Part shown: positions 8,517 through 17,286 of the stretch, piece by piece | Position numbering within the stretch: the first letter of the stretch is position 1 | Layout of the letters: each line of letters opens with the position of its first letter | Translations under genes and position numbers: made by a program | From: Maricaulis sp. | GTDB taxonomy: Bacteria; Pseudomonadota; Alphaproteobacteria; Caulobacterales; Maricaulaceae | DNA: 64,000 nucleotides | NCBI RefSeq assembly: GCF_017642925.1 | Contig: NZ_JAEPOL010000010.1 | Coordinates: 62,001-126,000 of the forward strand | Direction of reading: 5' to 3' | The notes under the pieces: generated by a model | Databases searched by the model: none | Told to the model about the DNA's origin: nothing | What the model saw: the letters and a program-made list of their open reading frames with translations, nothing else

Positions 8517-9002
8517 ATGAAAACCCTTGTTGTCTACTATTCCCTGACCGGAACCACGCGGGCCGTGGCCGAGATGATTGCCGACCAGATGAAGGCCGAT
8601 CTCGCGGAGATTGGTTGCACCCGTTATGGGCGGGGCGTGTGGGGCATGATCCGGGCCGTGTACGACAGCCTGCGCAACAACCTGCCGCCCATCGAGCCAC
8701 TGGCCCGCAATGTGACCGCTTACGATCTGGTCATTGTGGGCGGGCCGATCTGGGCCTCGCATCCTACGCCGCCCGTGCGCCGCTTCCTGCGTCAGACCGT
8801 TTTGCGACTGCCGCGTACGGCCGTCTTCCTGACCCATCAGGGCTCGCCGGCCGAAGGGGCCTTGGCGGAGATGGAGGACATTATCGGCAAGTCTGCAGCG
8901 GCAACACTTGTGGCCCGCAAGGCCGATCTCGACGAACCCGTGATGGCGGAGAAGGTCGCGGCCTTTGCGCTGGCTCTGGAACGTCGCGCCGGTTCCGTCT
9001 GA
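8517..9002 (+). CDS. Flavodoxin family protein
   Basis: The 161-residue protein begins MKTLVVYYSLTGTTRAVAE, the flavodoxin phosphate-binding loop (S/T-x-T-G-x-T). It continues with YDLVIVGGPIWASHPTPPV, the second FMN-contact loop. This layout matches flavodoxin-like NAD(P)H or menaquinone-associated proteins that bind FMN. It is too short to include a reductase domain. It stands about 100 bases after the acyl-CoA dehydrogenase hairpin and is probably transcribed separately. Its electron donor and acceptor are unknown. Confidence 0.82.
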   Translation: MKTLVVYYSLTGTTRAVAEMIADQMKADLAEIGCTRYGRGVWGMIRAVYDSLRNNLPPIEPLARNVTAYDLVIVGGPIWASHPTPPVRRFLRQTVLRLPRTAVFLTHQGSPAEGALAEMEDIIGKSAAATLVARKADLDEPVMAEKVAAFALALERRAGSV

Positions 9003-9021
9003 CGGTGACCGGCCCGCCGCC

Positions 9022-9405
9022 CTACATCCACATGCCGTGCGGGTCGGGGTGGCCGCGTCCGTCCACGAGACGGACCAGGCCCACGATCGACCGCGCCAGC
9101 ATCCACAGCCAGATCAGGGCGAAGCCGATCAGGCCGAAGGGCGCCAGGATTACCGTCAGAACCATGACGGTACAGGCTACAATGCCGACGATCGCCGCCC
9201 AGAAACTCTTGATCTGGTAGGTGAAGTGGGATTGCAGCCAGTGCGGGGAGCCGTCGCGGCGGGCATAGGCGATGATCACGGCGACGAGGCTGGATACGCC
9301 GATGATATTGCCGACGAGCAGCAGGGCATAGTTCAGCCCCGCCAGAAGGCGGTCGTCCCGGTCGGCAGCCGGCGTCGAGGTCGGTTCGTAGATGGTCTGG
9401 TTCAT
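9022..9405 (-). CDS. DUF4870-like small membrane protein
   Basis: The 127-residue protein has a short polar N-terminus and three predicted membrane helices. The central WLQSHFTYQIKSFW motif and an acidic start (DDRLLAGLNYALLLVG) are typical of the DUF4870/YtzE-type membrane proteins, whose role is unknown. The start ATG at 9405 follows GAAAGGATCGATATT; the in-frame extension upstream to 9513 is low-complexity and unlikely. It is convergent with the flavodoxin gene. Confidence 0.7.
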   Translation of the reverse strand: MNQTIYEPTSTPAADRDDRLLAGLNYALLLVGNIIGVSSLVAVIIAYARRDGSPHWLQSHFTYQIKSFWAAIVGIVACTVMVLTVILAPFGLIGFALIWLWMLARSIVGLVRLVDGRGHPDPHGMWM

Positions 9406-9591
9406 AATATCGATCCTTTCCCACGAAGATGGCCAAAGCGCGGCACGTGACAGGGGATGCGACACCTTGCCGTCCCCCGTCTCTGCGCGGTGTGGCTGCG
9501 GCGGCGATGCCACGGCAGGCTGAAAATGCTGTCATCTCCGCGCCCAAGCCTTGGTTGTGACGGCGTTTCGACGTATTCGGAAGGCTGATGC

Positions 9592-9840
9592 GTGAGCACG
9601 GGAGGTGTTCGGGTGCCCTTGGCGCGTTTCCTGGACCATGCCGGTATCGTCCTGCTTCTCGGCGGGATCGCGGGGTATGTCATTCTGCTGGCAGCCGGAT
9701 TGATCGGCCGCTGGTATCTGCCTTACCCGGTGAGCGGTTTCTGGCTGCTGGTGACGGGCATGCCGGCTGCCGGCGTGGCGATCATGTTCCTGCGCGCACG
9801 GGAGAACCGGATCGTGTTCGAAGACGGAGACGAGGAATGA
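9592..9840 (+). CDS. Small two-TM membrane protein
   Basis: The 82-residue protein has two predicted membrane helices (about residues 18-40 and 47-66) and an acidic tail ending EDGDEE. I do not recognise a family. It starts at a GTG (9592) preceded by GGAAGG and its stop overlaps the start of the YbjQ-like gene (ATGA), so it is the first gene of a coupled four-gene unit that ends in two signal peptidases. The coupling is the main evidence that it is real. Confidence 0.65.
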   Translation: MSTGGVRVPLARFLDHAGIVLLLGGIAGYVILLAAGLIGRWYLPYPVSGFWLLVTGMPAAGVAIMFLRARENRIVFEDGDEE

Positions 9841-10157
9841 GCCTGATTGTCACCATGGCGGATGCCGTGCCGGGCCGCGAGATCGACCGTGTGGTCGGTA
9901 TCGCGCGCGGCAATGTCGTCCGGGCCCGCTTTTTCGGCCGCGATTTCATCGCCGGCTTGCGCAATATCGTCGGCGGCGAAGTCCCCGAATACACCGACCT
10001 TCTGTCCGAAGCGCGCGAGACCGCGCTCGACCGGATGGCGAAACACGCCGAAGAGCTCGGCGCCGACGCGATTGTGACTGTGCGCCTGTCGACTTCGTCG
10101 GTGATGGAAGGTGCGGCGGAAATCCTGGCCTACGGAACGGCGGTAAAACTGAAATGA
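9837..10157 (+). CDS. YbjQ/UPF0145 family protein
   Basis: The 106-residue protein matches the YbjQ (UPF0145) fold: a GREIDRVVGIARGNVV strand-turn, the FGRDFIAGLRNIVGGEVPEYTDLL segment, and the conserved block MAKHAEELGADAIVTVRL. The family forms pentameric rings; its function is not established, and the name heavy-metal-binding is weakly supported. It overlaps the upstream small membrane gene and the downstream lepB by ATGA at both ends, which implies translation coupling. Confidence 0.85.
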   Translation: MSLIVTMADAVPGREIDRVVGIARGNVVRARFFGRDFIAGLRNIVGGEVPEYTDLLSEARETALDRMAKHAEELGADAIVTVRLSTSSVMEGAAEILAYGTAVKLK

Positions 10158-10918
10158 GTGCCTTGATGAAGCGCCTGGCCGGCCGGGCTGCGAGCGAGAT
10201 TGTGGAAACCGTGCGCTTTGTCGCCGGTGTGGCGGCCGTCTGGCTGGGGCTGGTGACCTTCGGTTTCGCCGCCTTCCACATCCCGTCGGAAAGCATGCAG
10301 CCCTCGCTGGAAGTCGGCGACCGGGTTCTGGTGTCCAAATGGGCCTATGGCTATTCAGTCCATTCCCTGCCTCTGGGCATCGGCTACATGTTGCCGGACA
10401 ACTGGAATGGCCGCTTGGCCTGGCACGATCCGCAGCGCGGCGATGTCGTCGTCTTCCGTGACGAGCGCCAGTCGCCGCCGCGCAATCTGATCAAGCGCGT
10501 CATCGGTATCGAGGGCGATGTGATCGAGATGCGCCAGGGCCAGCTCTACCTCAATGGCGAGCCGGTGCCGCGCGAACTCATCGAAGTGCGCTCCTACCGG
10601 GATCATCCGCGCGACAATATCGTCACCGCGACCCTGTTCGAGGAAACCCTGCCGGGCGGCCGGGATCACCCCATCTATGAGCGCGGTGACAACTACCAGC
10701 TCGACAGCTACGGGCCGGTGACGATCCTGCCGGGCACGGTCTTTGTGATGGGCGACAACCGGGATGCCTCCAATGACAGCCGGGCCTCGAACGGGCCGGG
10801 CCTTGTGCCGCTGGAGAATGTTGTCGGCAGGGCGGAAACGGTGCTGTTCACCTTCGAACGCTGCCGCCGCGAAGACGGGCTGTACTGTCCGCGCGGGCGG
10901 GTCTGGCGCGGTCTCTAG
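10154..10918 (+). CDS. lepB: Signal peptidase I, copy 1
   Basis: The 254-residue protein cleaves Sec and Tat signal peptides on the periplasmic face. It has one N-terminal membrane helix (about residues 20-40), then the nucleophile motif IPSESMQPSLEVGD. The general-base lysine lies in NLIKRVIGIEGD, box D in QRGDVVVF, and box E in FVMGDNRDASNDSR. The start overlaps the YbjQ-like stop. It ends four bases before a second full-length copy that is alike throughout. The two share the C-terminus EDGLYCPRGRVWRGL. Confidence 0.93.
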   Translation: MSALMKRLAGRAASEIVETVRFVAGVAAVWLGLVTFGFAAFHIPSESMQPSLEVGDRVLVSKWAYGYSVHSLPLGIGYMLPDNWNGRLAWHDPQRGDVVVFRDERQSPPRNLIKRVIGIEGDVIEMRQGQLYLNGEPVPRELIEVRSYRDHPRDNIVTATLFEETLPGGRDHPIYERGDNYQLDSYGPVTILPGTVFVMGDNRDASNDSRASNGPGLVPLENVVGRAETVLFTFERCRREDGLYCPRGRVWRGL

Positions 10919-10921
10919 GTC

Positions 10922-11695
10922 ATGAAACAATCCTCGCTCCGGCGTCTGCGTATCCGGGCCGCCCGGATCGGGGCCGAGGTCGGCGAGGCGGTGAACATGT
11001 TCGCCGGCGTGGCGGCGGTCTGGTTCGGTTTCACCTCGCTGGCCTTTGCGACCTACTATATTCCGTCGGAAAGCATGCAGCCCTCGCTGGAAGTGGGCGA
11101 CCGGATCGTGGTGTCGAAATGGGCCTATGGCTATTCGCGTCACACCCTGCCGCTGGGCCTGGGCAATCTCCTGCCTGACAGCTGGGACGGGCGTATCGGC
11201 TGGGGCAGCCCGCGGCGCGGCGATGTCGTGGTGTTGTGGGATGACCGCCAGGATCTGACCCTGATCAAGCGGGTGATTGGCCTGCCCGGCGATATCGTGG
11301 CGATGCGCGATGGCCGTCTCTTCATCAACGGGGCCCAGGTCGACCGCACGCTCGTCGAGGACCGGACCTATCGCGAGAATGCTGATCCGCAGGACGCGAT
11401 CCGCGTGCGTCTCTATGAAGAGCGTCTGCCCGGCGGCCGGGTTCACCCGATTTACGAGCGCGGCGACAATAACTGGCTGGACGAGTACGGGCCGGACGTC
11501 GTGCCGGCGGGCCATGTCTTCGTCATGGGCGACAATCGCGACAATTCCGCCGACAGCCGTGCGCCGGAAGGGCCGGGCTTTGTGCGTTTCGAGAATATTG
11601 TCGGCCGGGCCGAGACCGTTCTCTACACGTTCGAGCAATGCCGTCACGAGGATGGCCTGTACTGCCCGCGCGGTCGGGTCTGGCGCGGGCTGTAG
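10922..11695 (+). CDS. lepB: Signal peptidase I, copy 2 (tandem paralog)
   Basis: The 257-residue protein is a tandem duplicate of the preceding gene, with intact catalytic Ser (IPSESMQPSLEVGD) and Lys (TLIKRVIGLPGD) and the MGDNRDNSADSR box. The two proteins share long identical blocks, including the C-terminal DGLYCPRGRVWRGL. They differ mainly in the N-terminal leader and in the beta-insert near residues 140-165. It starts three bases after the stop of copy 1, so the two are made together. Both look active; the split of labour between them is unknown. Confidence 0.92.
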   Translation: MKQSSLRRLRIRAARIGAEVGEAVNMFAGVAAVWFGFTSLAFATYYIPSESMQPSLEVGDRIVVSKWAYGYSRHTLPLGLGNLLPDSWDGRIGWGSPRRGDVVVLWDDRQDLTLIKRVIGLPGDIVAMRDGRLFINGAQVDRTLVEDRTYRENADPQDAIRVRLYEERLPGGRVHPIYERGDNNWLDEYGPDVVPAGHVFVMGDNRDNSADSRAPEGPGFVRFENIVGRAETVLYTFEQCRHEDGLYCPRGRVWRGL

Positions 11696-11741
11696 CGGCG
11701 CTCTAACCTCTCCGGATACATCCAGCCGGGGAGACATGGCC

Positions 11742-12614
11742 ATGAGCCTCAAGGGCAAGACGATCTTCATCACGGGTGCCAGCCGCGGTATCGGCCTGGC
11801 GATCGGCGAGCGTTGTGCGCGTGACGGTGCCAATATCGTCATCGCCGCGAAGTCCGACACGCCGGATCCGCGCCTTGAGGGGACGATCCACACGGCTGCC
11901 GAGACCATCGAGAAGGCCGGCGGCCAGGCCCTCGCCGTGAAATGCGATATCCGTCACGAGGAGGAGGTCGAGGCCGCGGTTGCTGCTGCCGTTGACCGTT
12001 TCGGCGGTATCGATGCCGTGATCAACAATGCCTCGGCAATCTTTCCGCGGGGCACGGCCGACACGCCGATGAAGCGGTATGATCTCATGCACCAGGTCAA
12101 TGGCCGCGGCACCTTCCTGACCACCCAGAAATGCCTGCCCCACCTGATGAAGGCAGAGAACCCGCACATTATCGCCCTGGCGCCGCCGCTGGACATGCGT
12201 GGCCTGTGGTTCGGACCCCATGTCGCCTACACCTCGGCGAAATACCAGATGAGCCTGTGCGTGCTGGGCTGGGGCGAGGAATTCAAGGGCAAGATTGGCG
12301 CGAATGCGATCTGGCCGCGCACCGCCGTCGCGACAGCCGCGATCTCCAACGTGCTGGCTGGCGAGGAGGCGATGAAGAATTGCCGCAAGCCGGAAATCCT
12401 CGCCGATACGGCCTATGCCGTGCTGAACAAGCCGGCGGCCGAATTCACCGGCAATTTCATCATCGACGACACCTTCCTCTGGGAAGAGGGCGAGCGCGAT
12501 CTCGACAAGTATTCCTATGATCCCGAAATCGAGCTCCTGCCCGACTTCTTCGTGCCGGAGGATGTGCCCGCACCGCCGGGCGTAAAAATCATGAACGTCA
12601 CGCTGGGGCATTGA
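11742..12614 (+). CDS. Short-chain dehydrogenase, HSDL2-like
   Basis: The 290-residue SDR opens with MSLKGKTIFITGASRGIGLA (cofactor motif TGASRGIG), then AAKSDTPDPRLEGTI, NNASAIF, and the catalytic YTSAKYQ (Tyr-x-x-x-Lys). The C-terminal ANAIWPRT and TGNFIIDDTFL sections match hydroxysteroid dehydrogenase-like protein 2, whose bacterial members likely act on lipid-derived alcohols. The ATG at 11742 fits the family and the GGGGAG spacing better than the ATG six bases upstream. The catalytic Ser position is less obvious (IIALAPPLDM), as in other HSDL2 proteins. Confidence 0.85.
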   Translation: MSLKGKTIFITGASRGIGLAIGERCARDGANIVIAAKSDTPDPRLEGTIHTAAETIEKAGGQALAVKCDIRHEEEVEAAVAAAVDRFGGIDAVINNASAIFPRGTADTPMKRYDLMHQVNGRGTFLTTQKCLPHLMKAENPHIIALAPPLDMRGLWFGPHVAYTSAKYQMSLCVLGWGEEFKGKIGANAIWPRTAVATAAISNVLAGEEAMKNCRKPEILADTAYAVLNKPAAEFTGNFIIDDTFLWEEGERDLDKYSYDPEIELLPDFFVPEDVPAPPGVKIMNVTLGH

Positions 12615-12766
12615 TGCCGGCGCGGTGATCGCCCGGGTTCAAAATACCGCTTGCATCGCGCGAAAATTCGCCAATATGAGCGTTGGAGCGTCGCACTCTG
12701 CGGCTGGCTGGCCCGGCCGCTTCATTCTCGCCGGCCGTCGACGCGGCCGGCCGGAGTGTCAGACCC

Positions 12767-13189
12767 ATGCTTCTGGTCGAAACCTATCTTCAACCCAGCC
12801 CGCTGGAAGGGCTGGGCGTGTTTGCTGCCAAGCGGATCCGCAAGGGCACTTTGATGTGGATGCTCGATCCGGCGACCGATCTCGTGCTTACCGAGGCGCA
12901 ACTGGCGGAACGGCCGCCGGTCTACCGTGGCTATATCCAGCGCTACGCCTATTTCGACCGGAGCCTGAACGGCTATCTGCTCGATGGCGATCACGCCCGC
13001 TTCCTGAACCATTCCAGCACGCCGAACCTCGACTTCTCGGCCGCTGACGGAAGCGGCGTCGCCATTCGTGATATCGCCCAGGGCGAGGAAATCCTGTGCG
13101 ACTACAGCCAGTTCATGGAGAATGTCGTGCTGCTGCCGACACCGGCCCGGCGCCGGCAGGCCGCGCGGATCGCCGCTGTCAGCGGTTAG
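12767..13189 (+). CDS. SET domain-containing protein
   Basis: The 140-residue protein is almost entirely a SET domain. It has PLEGLGVFAAKRIRKGTLMW (the first SET strands, GxG-F/A), RFLNHSSTPNL (the NHS pseudoknot motif that binds S-adenosylmethionine) and GEEILCDYSQF (the active-site Tyr motif). SET proteins methylate lysines in eukaryotes; bacterial forms such as this short type have unknown targets. No zinc post-SET region is seen. The start at 12767 (MLLVETYLQ) is chosen because the upstream in-frame sequence is non-conserved-looking, though its ribosome binding site is weak. Confidence 0.8.
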   Translation: MLLVETYLQPSPLEGLGVFAAKRIRKGTLMWMLDPATDLVLTEAQLAERPPVYRGYIQRYAYFDRSLNGYLLDGDHARFLNHSSTPNLDFSAADGSGVAIRDIAQGEEILCDYSQFMENVVLLPTPARRRQAARIAAVSG

Positions 13190-13209
13190 ACCCGCCGCAG
13201 CCCGGCGCG

Positions 13210-13920
13210 CTAGGCCGGTCCCGACTGCCTGTTCTTGAGCGCGGCCAGCACCTGGTCTGCGAGCGGCTTGCTCGAAGCCGGGTTTTGGCCCGTGATCAGG
13301 CGGCCGTCGCGCGCGACATGGGGGCCGAAAGCCTCGTCATTGCCTTCGAAGATGGCGCCCAGCTCGCGCAGGCGGCTTTCCAGCAGGAAGGGCACGACCT
13401 CATCCAGCCCGACCTTGCGCTCCTCCGCATCGGTAAAGCTGTTGACGCGCTTGCCTTTCACCAAGGGCGTGCCGTCGGCGAGCGTGGCGCCGACGAGGCC
13501 GGCCGGGCCATGGCAGACTGCTGCGACGATGGCGCCGGCTTCCCACGCCTTGCTGATCAGTTCGGCAACCGCCTTGCTGTCGGGCAGGTCCCACATCGTG
13601 CCGTGGCCGCCGGGCAGGTAAATGGCGTCGTATTTGCCGGGCGTCAGATGGGCTGCCGGCCGGGCCTGCTTCAGGGCCCGCATGGCGTTCTCGTCATCCA
13701 TGAAGCGTTGCACGGACTGGGGGCGCTCGCCTTCGCCGTCATCCGAGCCGGGATCCGCCGGCGGCTGGCCGCCATGCACGCTGGCGATCTCGACCGTGTC
13801 GCCGGCATCCCGGAAAGCCCAGTAGGGATCGGTCAGCTCCTGCCAGTGAAAGCCGGTCGGCTTGCCGGTCTCGCCGAGCGTGCCGTGGGAGGTCGTGAGG
13901 ATGAGAATGCGTGACGTCAT
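13210..13920 (-). CDS. DJ-1/PfpI-type protein (Hsp31-like glutamine amidotransferase fold)
   Basis: The 236-residue protein has the DJ-1 superfamily core: RILILTTSHGTLGETGKPTG, EIASVHGG, DAIYLPGGHGTMWDLPDS and the nucleophile elbow AVCHGPAGL with the reactive Cys. The length and N-terminal motif resemble the Hsp31/YDR533C branch, whose members act as glyoxalase III or deglycase and as stress chaperones. It is monocistronic, starting at 13920 with GGAGG upstream, and diverges from the histone deacetylase-like gene. Which activity it has cannot be told from the sequence. Confidence 0.88.
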   Translation of the reverse strand: MTSRILILTTSHGTLGETGKPTGFHWQELTDPYWAFRDAGDTVEIASVHGGQPPADPGSDDGEGERPQSVQRFMDDENAMRALKQARPAAHLTPGKYDAIYLPGGHGTMWDLPDSKAVAELISKAWEAGAIVAAVCHGPAGLVGATLADGTPLVKGKRVNSFTDAEERKVGLDEVVPFLLESRLRELGAIFEGNDEAFGPHVARDGRLITGQNPASSKPLADQVLAALKNRQSGPA

Positions 13921-14071
13921 GGAAGCCTCCATTGGGTCGTGGCTGAGCCTGGGTGCGGGGCGATCACGCCCCTCAGCGTCGCAACGGCTGCAACGCCGTC
14001 CCGTTCCGCGGCTGCACAGGACGCCGGTCTCCGCTAGGGTGCCGATTGCAGCAGCCAGCGGACAGATGGCC

Positions 14072-15004
14072 ATGAAGACGACCCTCATCGACAGCCCCGC
14101 CAGTCTCGCCCATCGTCTGCCTGACGGGCATCCCGAGCATGACGGCCGCTATACTGCGGTGCATGAGGCCCTGGCCGGGATTGCCGGCACGGTCTGGGCG
14201 GAAGCCGAACAGGCGCCGGTCGAGGCCCTGGCCCGGTTTCATACGGTCGAGCATGTCGATCGCGTGCTGACGGCCTGTGCCGAGGCGGGTGTCGAGGGCT
14301 TTGTCGGGCTGGACCCGGACACCATCGTCTGCGGCCAGTCGGCGCGGGCCGCGCTGTCAGCGGCCGGCGGGGCCATCGCCGGCGTCGATACGGTGATCCG
14401 GGACGGGCAGGGGGCGGTCTTCCTGCTGGCGCGGCCGCCAGGGCATCATGCCGAACCCGACCGTCCGATGGGTTTCTGCCTGTTCAACACCGTCGCCATC
14501 GCTGCCATGCATGCGCTCGAGGTCCACGGCCTGCCATCGGTCGCGATTGTCGATATCGACGTGCACCATGGCAATGGCTCGCAATGCCTGGCCGAGCGCG
14601 ACGAGCGCGTCCTGTTTGCTTCGCTGCACCAGTCGCCGCTCTATCCGGGCACCGGACATCGCGGGGAAACCGGCCTGGGCGGCAATGTCGTGAATGTCCC
14701 GCTGCCCGACGGAACCGACGGCGCGGCCTGGCGCGCTGCGTTCGAGGCCGAAATCGTTCCGGCGCTGCGCAAGACACAGCCGGCCCTCATTCTCGTTTCC
14801 GCCGGTTTCGATGCGCATGCGGACGATCCGCTTGGCGGGCTTGGCCTGGTCGACGAGGACTATGCCTGGGCGGCCGAACGCCTGGCTGCCCTGGCATCGG
14901 AATTTGCGCATTCGCGGCTTGTCTCCGTGCTGGAGGGCGGATACGACTGCCCGGCACTGGGCCGGTCGGCCGCGGCCTTTGTCCGCGCGCTTGCCCGGGC
15001 CTGA
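14072..15004 (+). CDS. Histone deacetylase-like amidohydrolase
   Basis: The 310-residue Zn-dependent deacetylase has all class I/II motifs. RPPGHHAEPDRPMGFCLFN supplies the two active-site histidines, VAIVDIDVHHGNGSQ the Zn ligands, and SAGFDAHADDPLGG the third Zn ligand. EGGYD carries the tail motif. Bacterial relatives deacetylate polyamines or other N-acetyl substrates. The start is either 14072 or the ATG six bases upstream. It precedes the phosphatase and xseB/ispA/dxs genes. Confidence 0.88.
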   Translation: MKTTLIDSPASLAHRLPDGHPEHDGRYTAVHEALAGIAGTVWAEAEQAPVEALARFHTVEHVDRVLTACAEAGVEGFVGLDPDTIVCGQSARAALSAAGGAIAGVDTVIRDGQGAVFLLARPPGHHAEPDRPMGFCLFNTVAIAAMHALEVHGLPSVAIVDIDVHHGNGSQCLAERDERVLFASLHQSPLYPGTGHRGETGLGGNVVNVPLPDGTDGAAWRAAFEAEIVPALRKTQPALILVSAGFDAHADDPLGGLGLVDEDYAWAAERLAALASEFAHSRLVSVLEGGYDCPALGRSAAAFVRALARA

Positions 15005-15096
15005 GCGGACGGGCATTCCCCGTCATCACAGGATTGAAGTGTCGGCAGGTAACGACGGGGCGTACCGGCTGGCTGACTCTCCCCCGTGCGACCCCG

Positions 15097-15699
15097 ATGA
15101 CCCGTTCTTCTACAGACCTACAGAGCCTGTCGCCGGGCAGTATCACCATCGCCCGTCACGGCCGTCCGGACGCCAATCGCGAGCGCTGGCTCGACTGGCG
15201 CGGATACGAGGACTGGTGGGATAATGAGTATCAGCCAGCAGGGCTGGTCGATGGCCAGTCCGTGCCCGACGCGCTGATCCAGGCTGCCGCAGAATCACAC
15301 ACCGTCTTTGCCAGTTCCCTGCGCCGCGCCATCGAGACGGCGCAGGCTGTGTCACCTGACCGGGCGCCCGTTATCGATCCGGTCTTCATCGAGGCCGAAC
15401 TGCCGCCGCCGCCCATGCCGGGGCGCTACATGGCCAAGACCTGGGGCGTGTTTGCGCGCTGTTCCTGGTGGATGGGCTGGTCACGCGGCCGGGAAAGCCG
15501 GGTCGACGCCGAGGCCCGGGCAAGACAGGCCGCCGACCAGCTGATCGAGGCGGCTGCAGCCGGACCGGTTGTCTTGTGCGCCCATGGCTGGTTCAACCGC
15601 ATGCTGCGTCCGCAATTGCGCGGGTCCGGGTGGGTGTGTGTCCGCGATGGCGGTGATACCTACTGGTCCTGGCGCCGTTATGAATACCGGCCGCGTTGA
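15097..15699 (+). CDS. Histidine phosphatase family protein
   Basis: The 200-residue protein has the RHG phosphohistidine motif (ITIARHGRPDANRERW, residues 16-31), then SSLRRAIETA and the second catalytic His in VLCAHGWFNRMLR. This is the branch-2-like layout of the phosphoglycerate-mutase/SixA superfamily. Its substrate is unknown. Upstream frame-open sequence exists, but this ATG marks the start of recognisable homology. The next gene, xseB, begins 66 bases later. Confidence 0.78.
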   Translation: MTRSSTDLQSLSPGSITIARHGRPDANRERWLDWRGYEDWWDNEYQPAGLVDGQSVPDALIQAAAESHTVFASSLRRAIETAQAVSPDRAPVIDPVFIEAELPPPPMPGRYMAKTWGVFARCSWWMGWSRGRESRVDAEARARQAADQLIEAAAAGPVVLCAHGWFNRMLRPQLRGSGWVCVRDGGDTYWSWRRYEYRPR

Positions 15700-15765
15700 G
15701 CCCGTAATCGCGGCATTGCCGCACCCTAGTCCGCTTTCTATGCTGCCCCGAGATGAGAGGAAGCC

Positions 15766-16014
15766 ATGTCCGATACGCCGCTACCCGACATCGAGACGCT
15801 GAGTTTCGAACAGGCGCTCGCCGAGCTCGAGCGCATCGTGCAGCAGCTCGAATCGGGCGAGGTCGAACTCGAGAAGTCGATCCAGATCTACGAGCGCGGT
15901 GCGGCCCTGCGGGCGCATTGCGAGGGCAAGCTGAAGACCGCCGAACTGAAGGTCGAGAAGATCGTGCGGGGCGAGGACGGCCAGCCGGCCACCGAGCCGG
16001 CCGGGCTCGACTGA
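15766..16014 (+). CDS. xseB: Exodeoxyribonuclease VII small subunit
   Basis: The 82-residue protein is typical Xse[21 protein letters not shown], then [20 protein letters not shown], and the helical C-terminal [10 protein letters not shown]. With XseA it degrades single-stranded DNA to acid-soluble oligonucleotides. In alphaproteobacteria xseB often sits directly upstream of ispA and dxs, as here, with csaA inserted between. The ATG follows GAGAGGAAGCC. Confidence 0.93.
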   Translation: MSDTPLPDIETLSFEQALAELERIVQQLESGEVELEKSIQIYERGAALRAHCEGKLKTAELKVEKIVRGEDGQPATEPAGLD

Positions 16015-16015
16015 C

Positions 16016-16375
16016 ATGGCGCAGGACGAGCCGGCGGGACCGCTCGCCACGATCGAGGATTTCCTGAAGCTCGATATCCGCGTCGGCACGGTCGTGCGTG
16101 CGGAGGCTTTCCCGGAAGCGCGCAAACCCGCGATCAAGCTGTGGGTCGATTTCGGACCCGAGCTGGGCGAGAAGAAAAGCTCGGCCCAGATCACCGTGCA
16201 CTACAAGCCGGAAGACCTGGTGGGTCGTCAGGTGCTTGCTGTCGTCAACTTCCCGCCGCGCCAGATTGGCCCCATCCAGTCGGAAATCCTCGTTCTCGGG
16301 GCATCCGATCCGGAGGGCGCGATCATCCTGCTGGCGCCGGACAAGCCCGTGCCCAACGGCGCGCGGATGCATTAG
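16016..16375 (+). CDS. csaA: CsaA-like tRNA-binding domain protein
   Basis: The 119-residue protein has the EMAP-like OB fold: FLKLDIRVGTVVRAEAFPEA, KPAIKLWVDFGPELGEKKSS and the RQVLAVVNFPPRQIGPIQSE core. CsaA is described as a secretion-related chaperone and binds tRNA or unfolded protein. It starts one base after the xseB stop, so it is in the same transcript, and precedes ispA by 9 bases. Confidence 0.88.
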   Translation: MAQDEPAGPLATIEDFLKLDIRVGTVVRAEAFPEARKPAIKLWVDFGPELGEKKSSAQITVHYKPEDLVGRQVLAVVNFPPRQIGPIQSEILVLGASDPEGAIILLAPDKPVPNGARMH

Positions 16376-16384
16376 GGCTGCCGA

Positions 16385-17272
16385 ATGGATTCTTTCGAAC
16401 AACGCCTGAATGAAGCTGCCGACCGGGTGACCGTGGCGCTGGATGCCCTGCTGCCGCGCGCGGAAGGTCCCGAAGCGCATCTCAATTCGGCCATGCGCTA
16501 TGCCGCGCTTGGCCCGGGCAAGCGGTTGCGCCCCTTCCTGGCGGTCGAGGCCGGCCGGCTGGTGAATGCCGACGAGCGCGGCGTCCTGCGCGCGGCCTGT
16601 GCGCTGGAATGCATCCACGCCTATTCGCTGATCCATGACGATCTGCCGTGCATGGATGATGACGACATGCGCCGCGGCCGTCCCACGGTCCACAAGGCCT
16701 ATGACGAGGCGACGGCTGTTCTGGCCGGCGATGCCCTGCAGTCGGCGGCGTTCGAGATTCTTGCGCATCCCGACACCCATCAGCGCGGCAGCGTGCGCTC
16801 GCGCCTGGTCGAACGTCTCGCCCGCGCCTCCGGTCCCTATGGCATGGTGGGCGGCCAGATGATCGACATCCGGGCCGAGACGGAACAGTTCGACATCTCG
16901 GTCGTCACCCGCATGCATCGGATGAAGACCGGCGCGCTGATCAATTATGCCGTCGAGATCGGCACGATCCTGCGCGAGGTGGAAGATCACATCCGCCGGG
17001 CGCTGGAAGGATTTGCTCACGACCTCGGACTGGCCTATCAGATCACGGACGACCTTCTGGATGCGACGGGGGACCAGGCGGAGATGGGCAAGGCGGCCGG
17101 CAAGGACGCCGGTCAAGGAAAAGCCACCTTCGTCACCATTCTGGGGGTAGACGGCGCGCGAGCCCGTTCGCGGCACTTGGCCGCACAGGCCAAGGACCAC
17201 CTTGAACCCTTCGGCGCGAGAGCAGATGTTTTGAGAGAGGCCGTCGACTTCATCCTCGACCGGCGCTCGTGA
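16385..17272 (+). CDS. ispA: Farnesyl diphosphate synthase (polyprenyl synthetase)
   Basis: The 295-residue protein condenses IPP with DMAPP/GPP to farnesyl diphosphate. It has the first Asp-rich motif in [14 protein letters not shown] (about residue 84), the [11 protein letters not shown] substrate loop near residue 42, and the second Asp motif DDLLDATGD near residue 225. The family's usual length is matched. The dxs gene follows at once, so both isoprenoid-precursor steps share a transcript. Confidence 0.92.
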   Translation: MDSFEQRLNEAADRVTVALDALLPRAEGPEAHLNSAMRYAALGPGKRLRPFLAVEAGRLVNADERGVLRAACALECIHAYSLIHDDLPCMDDDDMRRGRPTVHKAYDEATAVLAGDALQSAAFEILAHPDTHQRGSVRSRLVERLARASGPYGMVGGQMIDIRAETEQFDISVVTRMHRMKTGALINYAVEIGTILREVEDHIRRALEGFAHDLGLAYQITDDLLDATGDQAEMGKAAGKDAGQGKATFVTILGVDGARARSRHLAAQAKDHLEPFGARADVLREAVDFILDRRS

Positions 17273-17286
17273 AAGGCTGGACCCGT

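Noticed and set aside
10355-11908. Minus-strand frame opposite the two lepB genes as an antisense gene
   Set aside because: It has duplicated content only because both lepB copies are similar; no start signal or motif supports it.
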